Source: Bacillota bacterium (lineage in GTDB: Bacteria > Bacillota > Clostridia > Lachnospirales > Lachnospiraceae). Taken from it: 64,000 bases of DNA. A program made the position numbers and the translations under genes. This document shows, piece after piece, positions 54,135 to 63,299 of the stretch. The stretch is from NCBI GenBank assembly GCA_023414355.1, contig JAEZOB010000067.1, positions 1 through 64,000 of the forward strand, given 5' to 3'. The notes beneath the pieces were generated by a model, which saw only the letters and a program-made list of their open reading frames with translations, did no database searches and had not been told where the DNA came from. Numbering within the stretch: position 1 is the first letter of the stretch; every line of letters begins with the position of its first letter.

Positions 54135-54627
54135 TGACGCCTCCTATGCGCACGAGTAACCCCTTTAAAGTTAATACCTTCTACTCAGAGTCTCCATTAT
54201 TCACGAATTGTAGCATCTGTCCATCAAAACATAATGAGAAGTTAACATCCTGTAATAGTATGGAGCGATTCTATGAAAAAAGCATTGTTCAAGTAGTTTA
54301 CTAATAGCTCTTATAGAGTTTGATAAGCTTATTAATCTGTATTGTGGATGACTGCCATCATAAGACATTTTCATTCTTTGTATTAAATATCAGCTATCAT
54401 ATTGCATTCGTTATTTCCTTAGGGCTGATATTATCCATACTCTTTTCTTAATCGCTAGCTAGAATCGAACCTTTTTGATTATTTGATTCCATTGTAAATG
54501 CAAACCGAACCGATTATAAATATATAATTCATTGGTAGTTTCTAAATACTATTTTTCTTCAACCATATGGGTTATTAATATAATGGGAATGACCAACACT
54601 ATTCATCAGCACTCACAATATATTTTT
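54135..54627. other. intergenic, AT-rich, nothing recognised
   Basis: About 490 bases with neither a credible open frame nor a strong hairpin. It could hold decayed sequence. Confidence 0.4.
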
Positions 54628-55650
54628 TCATGACACTGGATCAGCCAGTTTTTTTACATCTGTGTCAAATTCATCACCTGTTATAGGAGAAGTGGTAAAG
54701 CGTTCATCAAATAAATCTATCAAGTTTTCCACATCTTGATATGTGTGAAGGTTTAACTTGTCTCCCGTGGTATCAAATACACCTTCCCATCTTGGTACTG
54801 TTTTCACCTTTTCCAAAAGTTCGCTGGCTGATTTGGTAATTACATGATAGTTCTTAATTCGCATCATCTTCTTGGCATACTTGGTTTGCTTTCTGTTGAT
54901 ATAGTCCGTCAATTTTTCACAGTTTGACACTAAGTCTAATGCAGTAATATCAGCAACAGCTCTGCCAGCGGTTGCACTTATAAACTCATTGAAGTTAAAG
55001 TGCCTTTGCATTAAGCTAGTATCTTTTGTAATAATATAGTCATCAAAGACAAGGAGATTGATTATTTTTGTAATAGGAAAAAGAGGCTCATCCATTTCGA
55101 TAAATCTATCTTTATGTTCCGTAGCAAATACTTTAGCAAGGAAATTTTCCTGCTTTTTATTTGGTATATTTGTTGGAGCAATGTACTGATATGCCCAGAT
55201 TGTCTTTCCATCTCTACGAAAGCGGAATACAATGGCATCTGCATTATCCCGCTCCAACACAGAAAAAGCTCCTATATTCTCTTCTGAAATACTCAAAATT
55301 TCAAAAGGATTATATTCAGCACTTTGCTTAATAAGATAGAACTTATTCTGATTGTCTGCTACATTTTCTGCCATTACATACTCAGCATCCGCTGCCAAGA
55401 ATTTCTCTTTAATAACACCAGCAATAGATTTCTCAATTTTCTTCTTAAAATCCCGTTCACCATGCTCATAAAACAGGAAACGTTTCATGGTTGAATCTTC
55501 TGCTTTCATTATGATGAATACTTCAAATCCCCGCTCCTCATCCCGAAACATCTGATTCAATGCTACAGTTACAAATGCATGTGGATTTTGTTCTATTGTC
55601 TTTTCTTCTGTCACTTGGGTTGTTATTCCATCTTGTTGCTCCATTCTCAT
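54628..55650 (-). CDS. kwaB: Kiwa anti-phage system protein KwaB (DUF4868)
   Basis: A 340-residue cytosolic protein. Recognised by overall DUF4868 features: an N-terminal beta-rich half (FEVFIIMKAEDSTMKRFLFYE), the middle NPFEILSISEENIGAFSVLERDNADAIVFRFRR and a C-terminal helical part with DTSLMQRHFNFNEFI (quoted in parts), and by pairing with a four-helix membrane gene. KwaB is the second protein of Kiwa, a two-gene anti-phage system. The start at 55650 is chosen for AGGAGG seven bases upstream; kwaA ends 13 bases before it. Confidence 0.82.
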   Translation of the reverse strand: MRMEQQDGITTQVTEEKTIEQNPHAFVTVALNQMFRDEERGFEVFIIMKAEDSTMKRFLFYEHGERDFKKKIEKSIAGVIKEKFLAADAEYVMAENVADNQNKFYLIKQSAEYNPFEILSISEENIGAFSVLERDNADAIVFRFRRDGKTIWAYQYIAPTNIPNKKQENFLAKVFATEHKDRFIEMDEPLFPITKIINLLVFDDYIITKDTSLMQRHFNFNEFISATAGRAVADITALDLVSNCEKLTDYINRKQTKYAKKMMRIKNYHVITKSASELLEKVKTVPRWEGVFDTTGDKLNLHTYQDVENLIDLFDERFTTSPITGDEFDTDVKKLADPVS

Positions 55651-55663
55651 CTCAACTCTCCTC

Positions 55664-56302
55664 CTATGCATTTTTATTGTAAATTAAGAGAACATCATCT
55701 GTTATATTCTTCCATTTAACAATTTTATTCACATCAAGTTTCTTCATACAAATAGCTATGTATTTTTTATCAGGGTCTCTACCTGATTCTTGTAAAAAAT
55801 GTATTCGGTATACCTTGTATCCCAATATTGTTAAGATTGGGTTCTGATAATAGAGATTTGTTTTCCACATCAGCAAAAATATAAGAGCAAGAATTCCGCT
55901 GAACAGTAAAAATCCTCTCATCGTAATAAGATCATTAAGCAATAGTGGAAAAACAAATGTCATAAAGAATGTAATTCCAGACTCCATCTTTTCCTCTTCA
56001 ATTGCTACTTTATCTCCTGCGTCAGTGAAATCAGACATTTGTACATCTCTAAATTGCCACAAAGCAATTATTCCCGAAACAATCCAAGCAACTGATAAGA
56101 TCAAAACAATAAATGCTCCAAAATACTGATTTGACCACACTCTGACAAAGACTGCAAAATCGCCTTGAAACAGTTTTTGAAAGAAAAGTTTAACACTTGT
56201 TATAACATGATAATCAAAATATTTAATCATTATAAGTGCAAACAATGGAGTAAAAGACTGAATAATGAGCTTGCATTTGATTTTGTTATTTTGTCTTTCC
56301 AT
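55664..56302 (-). CDS. kwaA: Kiwa anti-phage system membrane protein KwaA
   Basis: A 212-residue protein with four predicted membrane helices (~15-35, 62-85, 110-128 and 133-150) and a cytoplasmic C-terminal domain (ILGYKVYRIHF, KKYIAICMKKLDVNKIVKWKNI). Size and topology fit KwaA, the membrane sensor of Kiwa, and the gene directly precedes kwaB. GGGGGT lies three bases before the ATG. Assignment rests mainly on the pairing with a DUF4868 gene. Confidence 0.8.
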   Translation of the reverse strand: MERQNNKIKCKLIIQSFTPLFALIMIKYFDYHVITSVKLFFQKLFQGDFAVFVRVWSNQYFGAFIVLILSVAWIVSGIIALWQFRDVQMSDFTDAGDKVAIEEEKMESGITFFMTFVFPLLLNDLITMRGFLLFSGILALIFLLMWKTNLYYQNPILTILGYKVYRIHFLQESGRDPDKKYIAICMKKLDVNKIVKWKNITDDVLLIYNKNA

Positions 56303-56415
56303 ATTACCCCCATATAAGAAAATTTTGTCTATGAATGTTCAACCTTTCATCATTGCTATTACCAGAATTCCCGCATGCATTATTACATTAATTTTTATAT
56401 TTCTCTGATAAATGT

Positions 56416-56443
56416 ATTTTACCATATTTCGTCAGCATAACAA
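56416..56443 (-). promoter_or_regulatory. candidate kwaAB promoter
   Basis: On the minus strand TTGTTA (56438-56443) and TAAAAT (56416-56421) with a 16-base spacer, ~115 bases before kwaA. Confidence 0.4.
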
Positions 56444-56583
56444 GATATATTTGGAAATATTACACGCTACAGAACTTCTCACATTATATATGGATTGTCT
56501 TCATATAGATATCTATTTGATTAAAACACAGATATATTACAATCTATAGAGCACGTTATGGCATATCTATTGTAAAGTGGTAA

Positions 56584-56796
56584 ATGCCAAGACCGCAGAT
56601 ATACTTGCTCTATATCGTAGAAAGTGAACCGGATTGGTATGTGAAGCAGGTCACGGAGGACTTTGTGGTAAGGACAGAGTGGTTTCGTCTTAAGATTACT
56701 CATGAAGCAAGGTTGCATGGAACAGATGCAAGACTATTCGAGCCGAATACACCAAATAGTCCGCATCCTGTTTTCTCACAATTAAGGAACCCGTGA
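56584..56796 (+). CDS. short conserved-looking frame, possibly a fragment
   Basis: A 70-residue frame (starting MPRPQIYLLYIVESEPDWYV, ending PVFSQLRNP) whose composition is protein-like, with Trp, Arg and Pro in a pattern unlike random AT-rich translation. The ribosome site is weak (AGTGG, three bases before ATG). It may be the remnant of a longer mobile-element gene. The family is not recognised. Confidence 0.45.
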   Translation: MPRPQIYLLYIVESEPDWYVKQVTEDFVVRTEWFRLKITHEARLHGTDARLFEPNTPNSPHPVFSQLRNP

Positions 56797-56882
56797 TTTT
56801 GTCAACATAATTTATTTGTAACTAATGAAAATCTTTGGAGAAAAGAATTATGATATCCAGGCAATTGGTAAAGGAGAATTTT

Positions 56883-57623
56883 ATGAATAACCAGAAAAAT
56901 ATTAAACGATTTGAAAGTCTCTTAGAAAAAGTTAATCGGAATGGAGTAAAAGAACTGATTAATTACATCAGAGCTGATACAGACTTTTATTCTGCTCCGG
57001 CATCTACGCAGTTCCATCTTGCATGTGAGGGTGGTTTATTGCAGCACAGTCTCAATATATATTACAGTCTGGCTTTCAAAAAGCTGAGTCTCATGTGGAA
57101 CAAAGTTCTTGAAAATATTGATGATGAAAGTATAATCCTTGTTGCTCTTTTACATGATTTATGTAAAGCCAATTTTTATGCCAAAGGTACAAGAAATCAA
57201 AAAACATACGATGTAGACAAAGTAGCAGCTGCACCAAAGCGCGATGTAAAACACGATGATATGGGTGATTTTATTTGGGAATGTGTTTTAAAGTATGGAA
57301 TTGATGATAAAATACCCCTTGGTCATGGAGAAAAGAGTGTTATACTCATAAGCCATTTTCTTGAATTAACGATAGATGAGATTATGGCAATTCGGTGGCA
57401 CATGGGTTTTAGTGAGGACAAGTCTTTGTATCCGAGTCTAGGAAAAGCTATGGAAGAATATCCACTTGTTTTAGCACTCCATGAAGCCGACCTGGAAGCA
57501 TCAAAACTCATTGAAGCTCCCTTTGGAAATAAAGCAGAAGCGAATAATATTTTGCTAGAAATGGTAGAACGTCCAGCTCATAATAATGACGATAACGAAC
57601 CAAATCCCTTTGATGAGCCATAG
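56883..57623 (+). CDS. HD-domain phosphohydrolase-like protein
   Basis: A 246-residue protein with the HD-domain metal residues in order: LQHSLN (His), LLHDLCK (His-Asp), RWHMGF (His) and LHEADLEAS (His-Asp). HD enzymes hydrolyse phosphate esters of nucleotides or signalling nucleotides; this subgroup is common on clostridial mobile elements, with unknown substrate. The start at 56883 is set by AAAGGAG seven bases upstream. A clear terminator follows. Confidence 0.88.
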   Translation: MNNQKNIKRFESLLEKVNRNGVKELINYIRADTDFYSAPASTQFHLACEGGLLQHSLNIYYSLAFKKLSLMWNKVLENIDDESIILVALLHDLCKANFYAKGTRNQKTYDVDKVAAAPKRDVKHDDMGDFIWECVLKYGIDDKIPLGHGEKSVILISHFLELTIDEIMAIRWHMGFSEDKSLYPSLGKAMEEYPLVLALHEADLEASKLIEAPFGNKAEANNILLEMVERPAHNNDDNEPNPFDEP

Positions 57624-57670
57624 AAATTTTGTGTAAATCATTTCATATATAAAAGATCCTTACATATACT

Positions 57671-57700
57671 AAGAGCTCTCATAATGGAGAGCTCTTTCAT
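57671..57700 (+). terminator. terminator of the HD-domain gene
   Basis: A perfect 10-bp stem (AAGAGCTCTC / GAGAGCTCTT) with a 6-base loop, followed by TCATTTT. Confidence 0.85.
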
Positions 57701-57763
57701 TTTACCTTTGAAGATGTTTTTGGAAGCAAAGAAATTTTATATTAAAGATGAGAGAATTCAATC

Positions 57764-57871
57764 ATGTTTACATTTTCAGTACCAGTCAAAAACCAACATA
57801 CACAAGAAACTATCTTAATTAACTTTAGAACAGGCCCCTTGGCAAGGGCAATCGAGGATGTGAGCTCATAA
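57764..57871 (+). pseudogene. possible 35-residue gene fragment
   Basis: An ATG frame reading MFTFSVPVKNQHTQETILIN, then FRTGPLARAIEDVSS. No good ribosome site. It looks like the decayed end of a mobile-element protein; it is given only as a possibility. Confidence 0.25.
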
Positions 57872-58005
57872 ATCTTGATGTCTCAGCTCTCTCATCCAAA
57901 CCACAGTATGGTCTTTATTCCTTATTTATTACGTGACGGTTTTACTGAATGTTTTCATACCTTTCACAGCTAAGGTATATCTTTGTAAGCGACACAGGTT
58001 GGCAA

Positions 58006-58041
58006 AGGGTCCCTTCTGGTTAGAATACCAAATGGGACCCT
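58006..58041. terminator. bidirectional hairpin after the zinc-ribbon gene
   Basis: AGGGTCCC / GGGACCCT with an inner TGGT/ACCA stem, ~25 bases after the stop codon of the leftward gene; the plus strand runs into TATATTTTAT. Confidence 0.6.
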
Positions 58042-58066
58042 ATATTTTATCTTAAACTAGATCTTA

Positions 58067-58324
58067 TCATTTTTTGAATATGCGTTTCTTGTATTCTTCA
58101 ACCCAAATTAAGACAGATTCTTTAGATGCGCTGGCTTTAACACCTTTGATGAATTCCTCAAGCTGTTCATTAGCTTTATCTGGATCTCCTGCAAAAGCTA
58201 TGTCTCTTGCTTTATATGCGATTTGAGCGCAGTCAATACAAAGATGGAAAGTTGAAACAGCTTCCAACACCTTTCCTCGCTTTTCTTTTACTCCGCACCT
58301 CGCACAGATTTTAATATTCTTCAT
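58067..58324 (-). CDS. small zinc-ribbon protein
   Basis: An 85-residue protein: CARCG...CIDC (two CxxC pairs, residues ~7-32) form a zinc ribbon, followed by a helical tail (DPDKANEQLEEFIKGVK). AGGAGG lies nine bases before the ATG at 58324, which overlaps the end of the upstream 649-residue gene by 14 bases. The overlap shows the two are translated together. Likely an accessory or regulator of that protein; the family is not recognised. Confidence 0.75.
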   Translation of the reverse strand: MKNIKICARCGVKEKRGKVLEAVSTFHLCIDCAQIAYKARDIAFAGDPDKANEQLEEFIKGVKASASKESVLIWVEEYKKRIFKK

Positions 58325-60260
58325 TGCTGGATTCCTCCTCTGAGACTTCATTCATTACATCTCCGATCGCGATAATAACTTCCTCATCATTAGGCTCGAG
58401 ATGTTTTGATATAACAGTACGTTTGGCAAGAATCGGCTTAAGAATATCATTGCAAAACGCTTCAAGTTCACGGTATTGCTCTTTTGAAGAATATAAAGAT
58501 TTCATTACATTTTTTAACTTCTTCGTGTTTTCTTTATCTTCGCTCAAAGCCGTAAGGAATTCCTTGATTTCTGATTCACTAAGCATATTATCAAGGCAAA
58601 CATTCATTACAACCGAATTGAAGAGCCTTAGCAAAATTTCAGCATCGTCTTCACGTACAAGTTTTCCAATTTGATTAGAAGCAAATCCTGCGCCTCCACC
58701 GCCAAGTAGACCTGCACCAAAGCCAATTGCACCGCCTACACGCTTGTCTACGGACTTGCCCAACTTTTCTCCAATTTTTGCAGTTGCCATAGCCGCTCCC
58801 GCAACAGCCGCTGCTGTTCCTGCGAATGAAGCGATAAGAGATGACATATTCTTTAAATATTGGCCAACAGACATTTGCTGAGTAGATACTTTGATTGTGT
58901 CTGGAACAGAAAACACAACAAACGCTACGCCTTCTGTTATTACATTGCTTCTGAGAGCCTTTGCTAAGGATTTTTGTGCGGCGCCACCATATATCGCTTT
59001 TTTTCCTAGTAATGCGCGGAATCCGTTAATCAGTTTTTGAACAGTCTTAACCCCAAGTTTCTTTATGATATAGTCTGATGCCGGAATTAGAGCCTTTGAT
59101 AAACTTGTTCGCGCGATCTGGCTCGATATAATTTGGCTTACAAGAGCAAAACCGAAAGTCTGAAGCCCAACAAGAGCAGCTGCTTTTAGAGATTTCTTGG
59201 CATCTTTACTGTTTGCATAAGAAAAGCCAAAAGTTATTAAAACAGAAATTCCAAATGCAAACGAGCAGTTTACTGCGCCTGTCGCTGCATCGTAGGTTAT
59301 TGATTCAAATGTCCCAGCCTTTGCCAGATTACGAGCCTGTTTATATGTAAGCTTACCCTGACGAATGATATCGTAAGCCTTATTAGGATCAGAAATTCCC
59401 GGAACACTACCTTCTTTGATTTTCTTTTTCATTACCTCAACAGCTTGTGCATATTGATCTTTTGGTACTTCAACCATCATCGGAGTCCCATCAAGAGTTA
59501 TATAGCGATATTCTTTTGCCCCTGTTGCTGCATTTTTCTTAAAGCAGTTGCCTACTGAGGAATTGGCGCTATTGCAATACTTACATTGCACAGGGCGTCC
59601 ATTAACCACTTTATCCGGACCATTTTTTGCGTTATCACGACCTACAACCTCGGCAGCTTCTCCACTAATTCTGTCAAGTAATGCTCCTGCTTCTTCAGCA
59701 TAAATACCGTGCCCGGTTTTAGTTTGGTCTGCACCATATGCGGCTGCAAATGAGATTCCATCTAGCCCGAGAGTATTTAAATAAGCAACTGTTCCAGATT
59801 CAGCAAATTTCGATACAGCACTTTCAAAATTGCGCTTTTTTATTACTGCTCTATTAAAAAATTCTGCTATGGCTTTATTTGTAAATCCAGTATAGCTTGT
59901 CTCGCCAACTGTTATCGAAATTAAGTTACTTTCAATTTTTATAATGTAATCATCTGGATCAAATAAATCCCACGGAATTATCTGATAAATGAATTTTATA
60001 TGTTCCGTATTATTTCGACCCTTGCCTTCTTCTGCTTTAACATTTACTTCTTCAACACATTTTTTATTTGCTTTTATAATTATGCCTTTATCTGCAATAA
60101 CAAGACCGCTGGGATGGTGTCCAAGACTTTCGGCAACAGCCCAAAGTATTTTATAGTCACTCGGCACAGGAAATAAACGTTGTATTTTCTTAATATATCC
60201 GTTGGTAAGCTTATCTCCAGTTGGAAGTTCGCTAATTTTAGGGATTAACTGTTCATCCAT
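58311..60260 (-). CDS. large protein with hydrophobic glycine-zipper core and TerB-like C-terminus, unknown function
   Basis: A 649-residue protein. Residues 1-190 are soluble (nuclease-YcgB-like features not seen). Near ~215-330 is a conserved block: GRDNAKNGPDKVVNGRPVQ, then CKYCNSANSSVGNCF, VEVPKDQYAQAVEVMKKKI and AYDIIRQGKLTYKQARNLAKAGT. Next come hydrophobic segments (~335-400 and ~460-535) with glycine-zipper repeats (GGAIGFGAGLLGGGGAGFAS), and an acidic helical C-terminus. I recall this family as widespread and uncharacterised. A membrane-inserting toxin-like or stress role is inference. It starts five bases after the YkvA gene, with GAGGAGG upstream. Confidence 0.7.
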   Translation of the reverse strand: MDEQLIPKISELPTGDKLTNGYIKKIQRLFPVPSDYKILWAVAESLGHHPSGLVIADKGIIIKANKKCVEEVNVKAEEGKGRNNTEHIKFIYQIIPWDLFDPDDYIIKIESNLISITVGETSYTGFTNKAIAEFFNRAVIKKRNFESAVSKFAESGTVAYLNTLGLDGISFAAAYGADQTKTGHGIYAEEAGALLDRISGEAAEVVGRDNAKNGPDKVVNGRPVQCKYCNSANSSVGNCFKKNAATGAKEYRYITLDGTPMMVEVPKDQYAQAVEVMKKKIKEGSVPGISDPNKAYDIIRQGKLTYKQARNLAKAGTFESITYDAATGAVNCSFAFGISVLITFGFSYANSKDAKKSLKAAALVGLQTFGFALVSQIISSQIARTSLSKALIPASDYIIKKLGVKTVQKLINGFRALLGKKAIYGGAAQKSLAKALRSNVITEGVAFVVFSVPDTIKVSTQQMSVGQYLKNMSSLIASFAGTAAAVAGAAMATAKIGEKLGKSVDKRVGGAIGFGAGLLGGGGAGFASNQIGKLVREDDAEILLRLFNSVVMNVCLDNMLSESEIKEFLTALSEDKENTKKLKNVMKSLYSSKEQYRELEAFCNDILKPILAKRTVISKHLEPNDEEVIIAIGDVMNEVSEEESSNEEY

Positions 60261-60265
60261 TTAGC

Positions 60266-61039
60266 TTAAACCTCCTCAATTATGATATCAAAGGTTTCAT
60301 CAAAGTCAGTGAAATCTGATTCACGGCAAACTTTAAAATCACATATGCGAGTTCCTTCATCTTCTTTTGTAAATCGGAGTTTTACTTCTTCTAAAACATC
60401 AAAGATATTTATGTTAAGTTCTTCACAGATTGATTTAAGCTGTGCATAATCAAAATTAAGCAATTCTGGGTGAACACTAATTGGCTGGATCTCATTATCA
60501 GAAGAGTCCGAAATAAAAAGCTTTAATATATTATCATCCGTAAGAAAAATAGCCACGAGTTGTCTATCTTTAATAATATCGTTGATGTCTCTCTGCATCC
60601 CATTGGTGAACTCGTCTTTCTTTACAGCAAACTTCCACTTTTTATAATTGTAAAGTTCCAAGGCAAGCCCAGTGTTTAGAATAAGCGTGAGCACGGCGGC
60701 ATCATCTAGCCATCCGATAACAGGGATTACATCTGGCACAATATCGATAGGAGAAACCAGATATATCACACCCGCCACTGCTGATATAATGATACGCAAA
60801 GGTATCTTCTTGTAATTACCCTTTGCATAGTCTCCGATAAGCTCAAATAAAGTCATTAGGTCATCAACAAGTCCTCCTATGACGGGAACATTTTTGATTT
60901 TTTTGATCAACTTTTTTGCTTTTCCGAGAAGTTGGTTTACTTTATTCTCATCTTCAAGTATTCTCTTTGCCTCAGCTTCACGGGATCCTATTGCACCTCT
61001 TAGTTCTTCTTCAGAGAACTCTTTACGTTTTTCGTCCAT
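60266..61039 (-). CDS. DUF1232 (YkvA) domain protein
   Basis: A 257-residue protein. After an acidic helical N-terminus, residues ~80-125 have YLVSPIDIVPDVIPVIGWLDD, the DUF1232/YkvA hallmark of two short amphipathic or membrane helices joined by SPIDxxPD. A soluble C-terminal domain follows (IFLTDDNILKLFISDSSDNE). GAGGAAG seven bases before the ATG at 61039 sets the start. It directly precedes the 649-residue hydrophobic protein gene, five bases apart, indicating a shared envelope-related role. Confidence 0.85.
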   Translation of the reverse strand: MDEKRKEFSEEELRGAIGSREAEAKRILEDENKVNQLLGKAKKLIKKIKNVPVIGGLVDDLMTLFELIGDYAKGNYKKIPLRIIISAVAGVIYLVSPIDIVPDVIPVIGWLDDAAVLTLILNTGLALELYNYKKWKFAVKKDEFTNGMQRDINDIIKDRQLVAIFLTDDNILKLFISDSSDNEIQPISVHPELLNFDYAQLKSICEELNINIFDVLEEVKLRFTKEDEGTRICDFKVCRESDFTDFDETFDIIIEEV

Positions 61040-61297
61040 TGATTTTCTTCCTCGTATTATATAGTAGTAGTGTTTATGGTCCCTCTCCAAGGACTGTATG
61101 CTATACTGTTGGAGACACTGTGGATTGGTTTTTTTCTCCTACCACTCGATGGTTACAGAAAGGCTCCAACCACAGTCTCTTTGTATATTTGTTAATCAGT
61201 TAGATACCGCATGACGGTTTATTTAGAACGAGGTTACAATCGCAAGGAGTCCCAGTGGTTCCAAACAGTGTCAAATACATTTCAAAGGAGTATTGCT

Positions 61298-62473
61298 ATG
61301 ATATACGCAGGAATTGATGTTGCTAAGGATAAGCATGACTGCTTTATCACTAACTCAGATGGTGAAGTACTTTTTAAAGCATTTACCATTCCAAACAACC
61401 TAGATGGTTTTGATGAGCTTTATCAGAAAATCCAGTCTGTTACAGATGATTTAACCAAAGTAAAAGTAGGCCTTGAAGCCACTGGACACTACAGTTATAA
61501 CATCTTGGGATATCTTCTTGATAAAGGTCTGACCACCTTTGTTATCAATCCGTTACATACCAATCTTTACAGAAAAAGTCTAAGCCTTAGAAAGACGAAA
61601 ACGGATAAAGTTGATGCCCATACGATTGCTACAATGCTCATGTCTGATGTGAACTTAAAGTCCTACTCAGACACATCTTATCACAATGAGGAACTGAAGT
61701 CACTAACTCGTTATCGCTTTGATAAAGTGAAAGAACGGGCAAAACTCAAACAATCAATTTCTCGTCTGGTAACAATTCTATTTCCCGAATTAGAGAAATT
61801 GGTTCCCACCCTTCATATGGCATCTGTTTATGGCCTACTTTTTGAGCTGTCAAGTGCATCCGACATCGCTTCCGTACATTTAACCAGGCTGACAAACCTC
61901 TTAAACACATCTTCGAAAGGCCACTATGGTAAAGATACGGCTATTCTTTTCAGAGAAGCTGCAAGAACCTCGATTGGCTCTCATATGCCTGCCAAATCTC
62001 TGGAACTAAAACATACCATCCGCCTGATTCGGGAATTAGATTCCGAGATTTCTGAAATTGAATCAGAAATCAAATCCATCATGGATGAAATCAATTCGCC
62101 AATTCTAAGCATTCCGGGTATTAACTACCGCATGGGTTCCATGATTATTGCTGAAATAGGTGATTTCAGTAGATTTGATTCTCCTGATAAGATACTTGCT
62201 TATGCAGGATTATCGCCTTCTACATATCAATCAGGTCAATTGGAATCATCGTATTCGCATATGGAAAAACGTGGCTCCAGGTATCTTAGATATGCTTTGT
62301 TCAATGCAACAAAATTTGTATGCCATTGGGATCCGACTTTTGCTGCTTACTTAGAGAAAAAACGCTCTGAAGGTAAGCATTATAACGTAGCCATTTCACA
62401 TGCTGCCAAAAAACTTGTCAGAGTGATTTATCAGCTAGAAAGATCAGGACAATCCTATATCAAAGCAGCTTAG
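61298..62473 (+). CDS. IS110-family transposase (DEDD type)
   Basis: A 391-residue transposase/recombinase. The N-terminal DEDD domain has GIDVAKDKHDCF (first Asp), EATGHYSY (Glu), and KTDKVDAHTIA (Asp-x-x-Asp); the C-terminal Tnp_20 domain has SIPGINYRMGSMIIAEIGDF, AYAGLSPST and HMEKRGSRYLRYAL. Full length, so apparently active. AAAGGAG lies seven bases before the ATG at 61298, setting the start over a longer frame. Confidence 0.95.
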   Translation: MIYAGIDVAKDKHDCFITNSDGEVLFKAFTIPNNLDGFDELYQKIQSVTDDLTKVKVGLEATGHYSYNILGYLLDKGLTTFVINPLHTNLYRKSLSLRKTKTDKVDAHTIATMLMSDVNLKSYSDTSYHNEELKSLTRYRFDKVKERAKLKQSISRLVTILFPELEKLVPTLHMASVYGLLFELSSASDIASVHLTRLTNLLNTSSKGHYGKDTAILFREAARTSIGSHMPAKSLELKHTIRLIRELDSEISEIESEIKSIMDEINSPILSIPGINYRMGSMIIAEIGDFSRFDSPDKILAYAGLSPSTYQSGQLESSYSHMEKRGSRYLRYALFNATKFVCHWDPTFAAYLEKKRSEGKHYNVAISHAAKKLVRVIYQLERSGQSYIKAA

Positions 62474-62500
62474 ATCTCTTAATATAAATATCTCCTTTTT

Positions 62501-62520
62501 GAGCATCCGCAAAGATGCTC
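62501..62520 (+). terminator. hairpin after the IS110 transposase
   Basis: GAGCATC / GATGCTC with a 6-base loop, ~30 bases after the stop codon. T-rich sequence flanks it. Confidence 0.5.
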
Positions 62521-62713
62521 TATTTGTCATGCAGTTTTCAATGTTCAAATTTACTTGAAATGCATTTACGCAATTCATTCAAAAAATTCGAAATTAGTCT
62601 TGACTTTTAATAGTTAGTCTTTCTTAATTATATTCAGAGACAATGTCACTCTATTCGCTTTGACTCAACATATATGCTCGGATGATATCATCTGGATTGA
62701 CTCAGCAAGTTGT

Positions 62714-63250
62714 TTACTTTTCTTTGTTTTCTTTGTCTATTTTTAGTATTTTGTTAAGCCATGTACCAGCTACAGCCCCACCAATTGCACTTCCGATAAT
62801 TCCAAAAGGACCAAGTGCAAAACCGGCAACGCCAAGTATTGCGGCTGATGTAGGGATGCTTGTGAGTAGACCGCCGAAGATTGAAGCCAATGTTGCGCCA
62901 GTCACTCCACCTGCAGCAGAAATAGAAACAGTATTTATCGCTTCTTTTACCTTTGCATAATCCTCTTCATTCAACTCATCACTCTTGTCCAACAGAATCG
63001 CGATAACCTGAGGAAGTACAGTGTTTTCTTTGTTTGTCTCAATTTCATGATCAAGAATGGCACGTATGGCTATATACTGTGTAAGGTTCATAGGGGATTT
63101 CCCGGTTTCAAGATTTGATATGGTTTGCTTTGTAACCCCTATCTTGTCAGCAAGTTGCTCGGCAGTCCATCCTGCAATTTTCCTTATGGCTGCGAGATTC
63201 TGTTGAAGCAGTAGGACTTGAGAATCCTTATTTTCAGTAATCCGTGGCAT
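62714..63250 (-). CDS. XRE-type HTH protein with C-terminal glycine-zipper membrane segment
   Basis: A 178-residue protein. Residues ~15-70 are a helix-turn-helix (RKIAGWTAEQLADKIGVTKQTISNLE), and the C-terminus (~115-170) is a hydrophobic, Gly/Ala-rich pair of segments (GGVTGATLASIFGGLL and GPFGIIGSAIGGAVAGTWL). A DNA-binding domain joined to a membrane segment suggests a membrane-tethered regulator or sensor. AAGGAGGG precedes the ATG and a perfect promoter lies upstream. Same strand as the YkvA set but separated from it by the IS110 element. Confidence 0.82.
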   Translation of the reverse strand: MPRITENKDSQVLLLQQNLAAIRKIAGWTAEQLADKIGVTKQTISNLETGKSPMNLTQYIAIRAILDHEIETNKENTVLPQVIAILLDKSDELNEEDYAKVKEAINTVSISAAGGVTGATLASIFGGLLTSIPTSAAILGVAGFALGPFGIIGSAIGGAVAGTWLNKILKIDKENKEK

Positions 63251-63270
63251 TATATCCCTCCTTTTAGTAT

Positions 63271-63299
63271 ATAATATCAAATAGCTATATAATTGTCAA
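63271..63299 (-). promoter_or_regulatory. strong promoter with palindromic spacer for the HTH-glycine-zipper gene
   Basis: On the minus strand TTGACA (63294-63299), a 17-base spacer and TATTAT (63271-63276). The spacer contains the palindrome ATAGCTAT (63281-63288), a plausible operator for autoregulation by the HTH protein. Confidence 0.72.

Larger units (their letters stand above)
61075..62530 (+). mobile_element. IS110-family insertion sequence
   Basis: A complete IS110-type transposase gene with a 5' region that folds into an imperfect hairpin (GAGAC...GTGG with CCAAC...GTCTC, ~61111-61183), as often in this family, and a small hairpin at 62501-62520. IS110 elements lack long terminal repeats, so the ends given are estimates. 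It lies between two leftward genes that were probably one operon. Confidence 0.8.
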
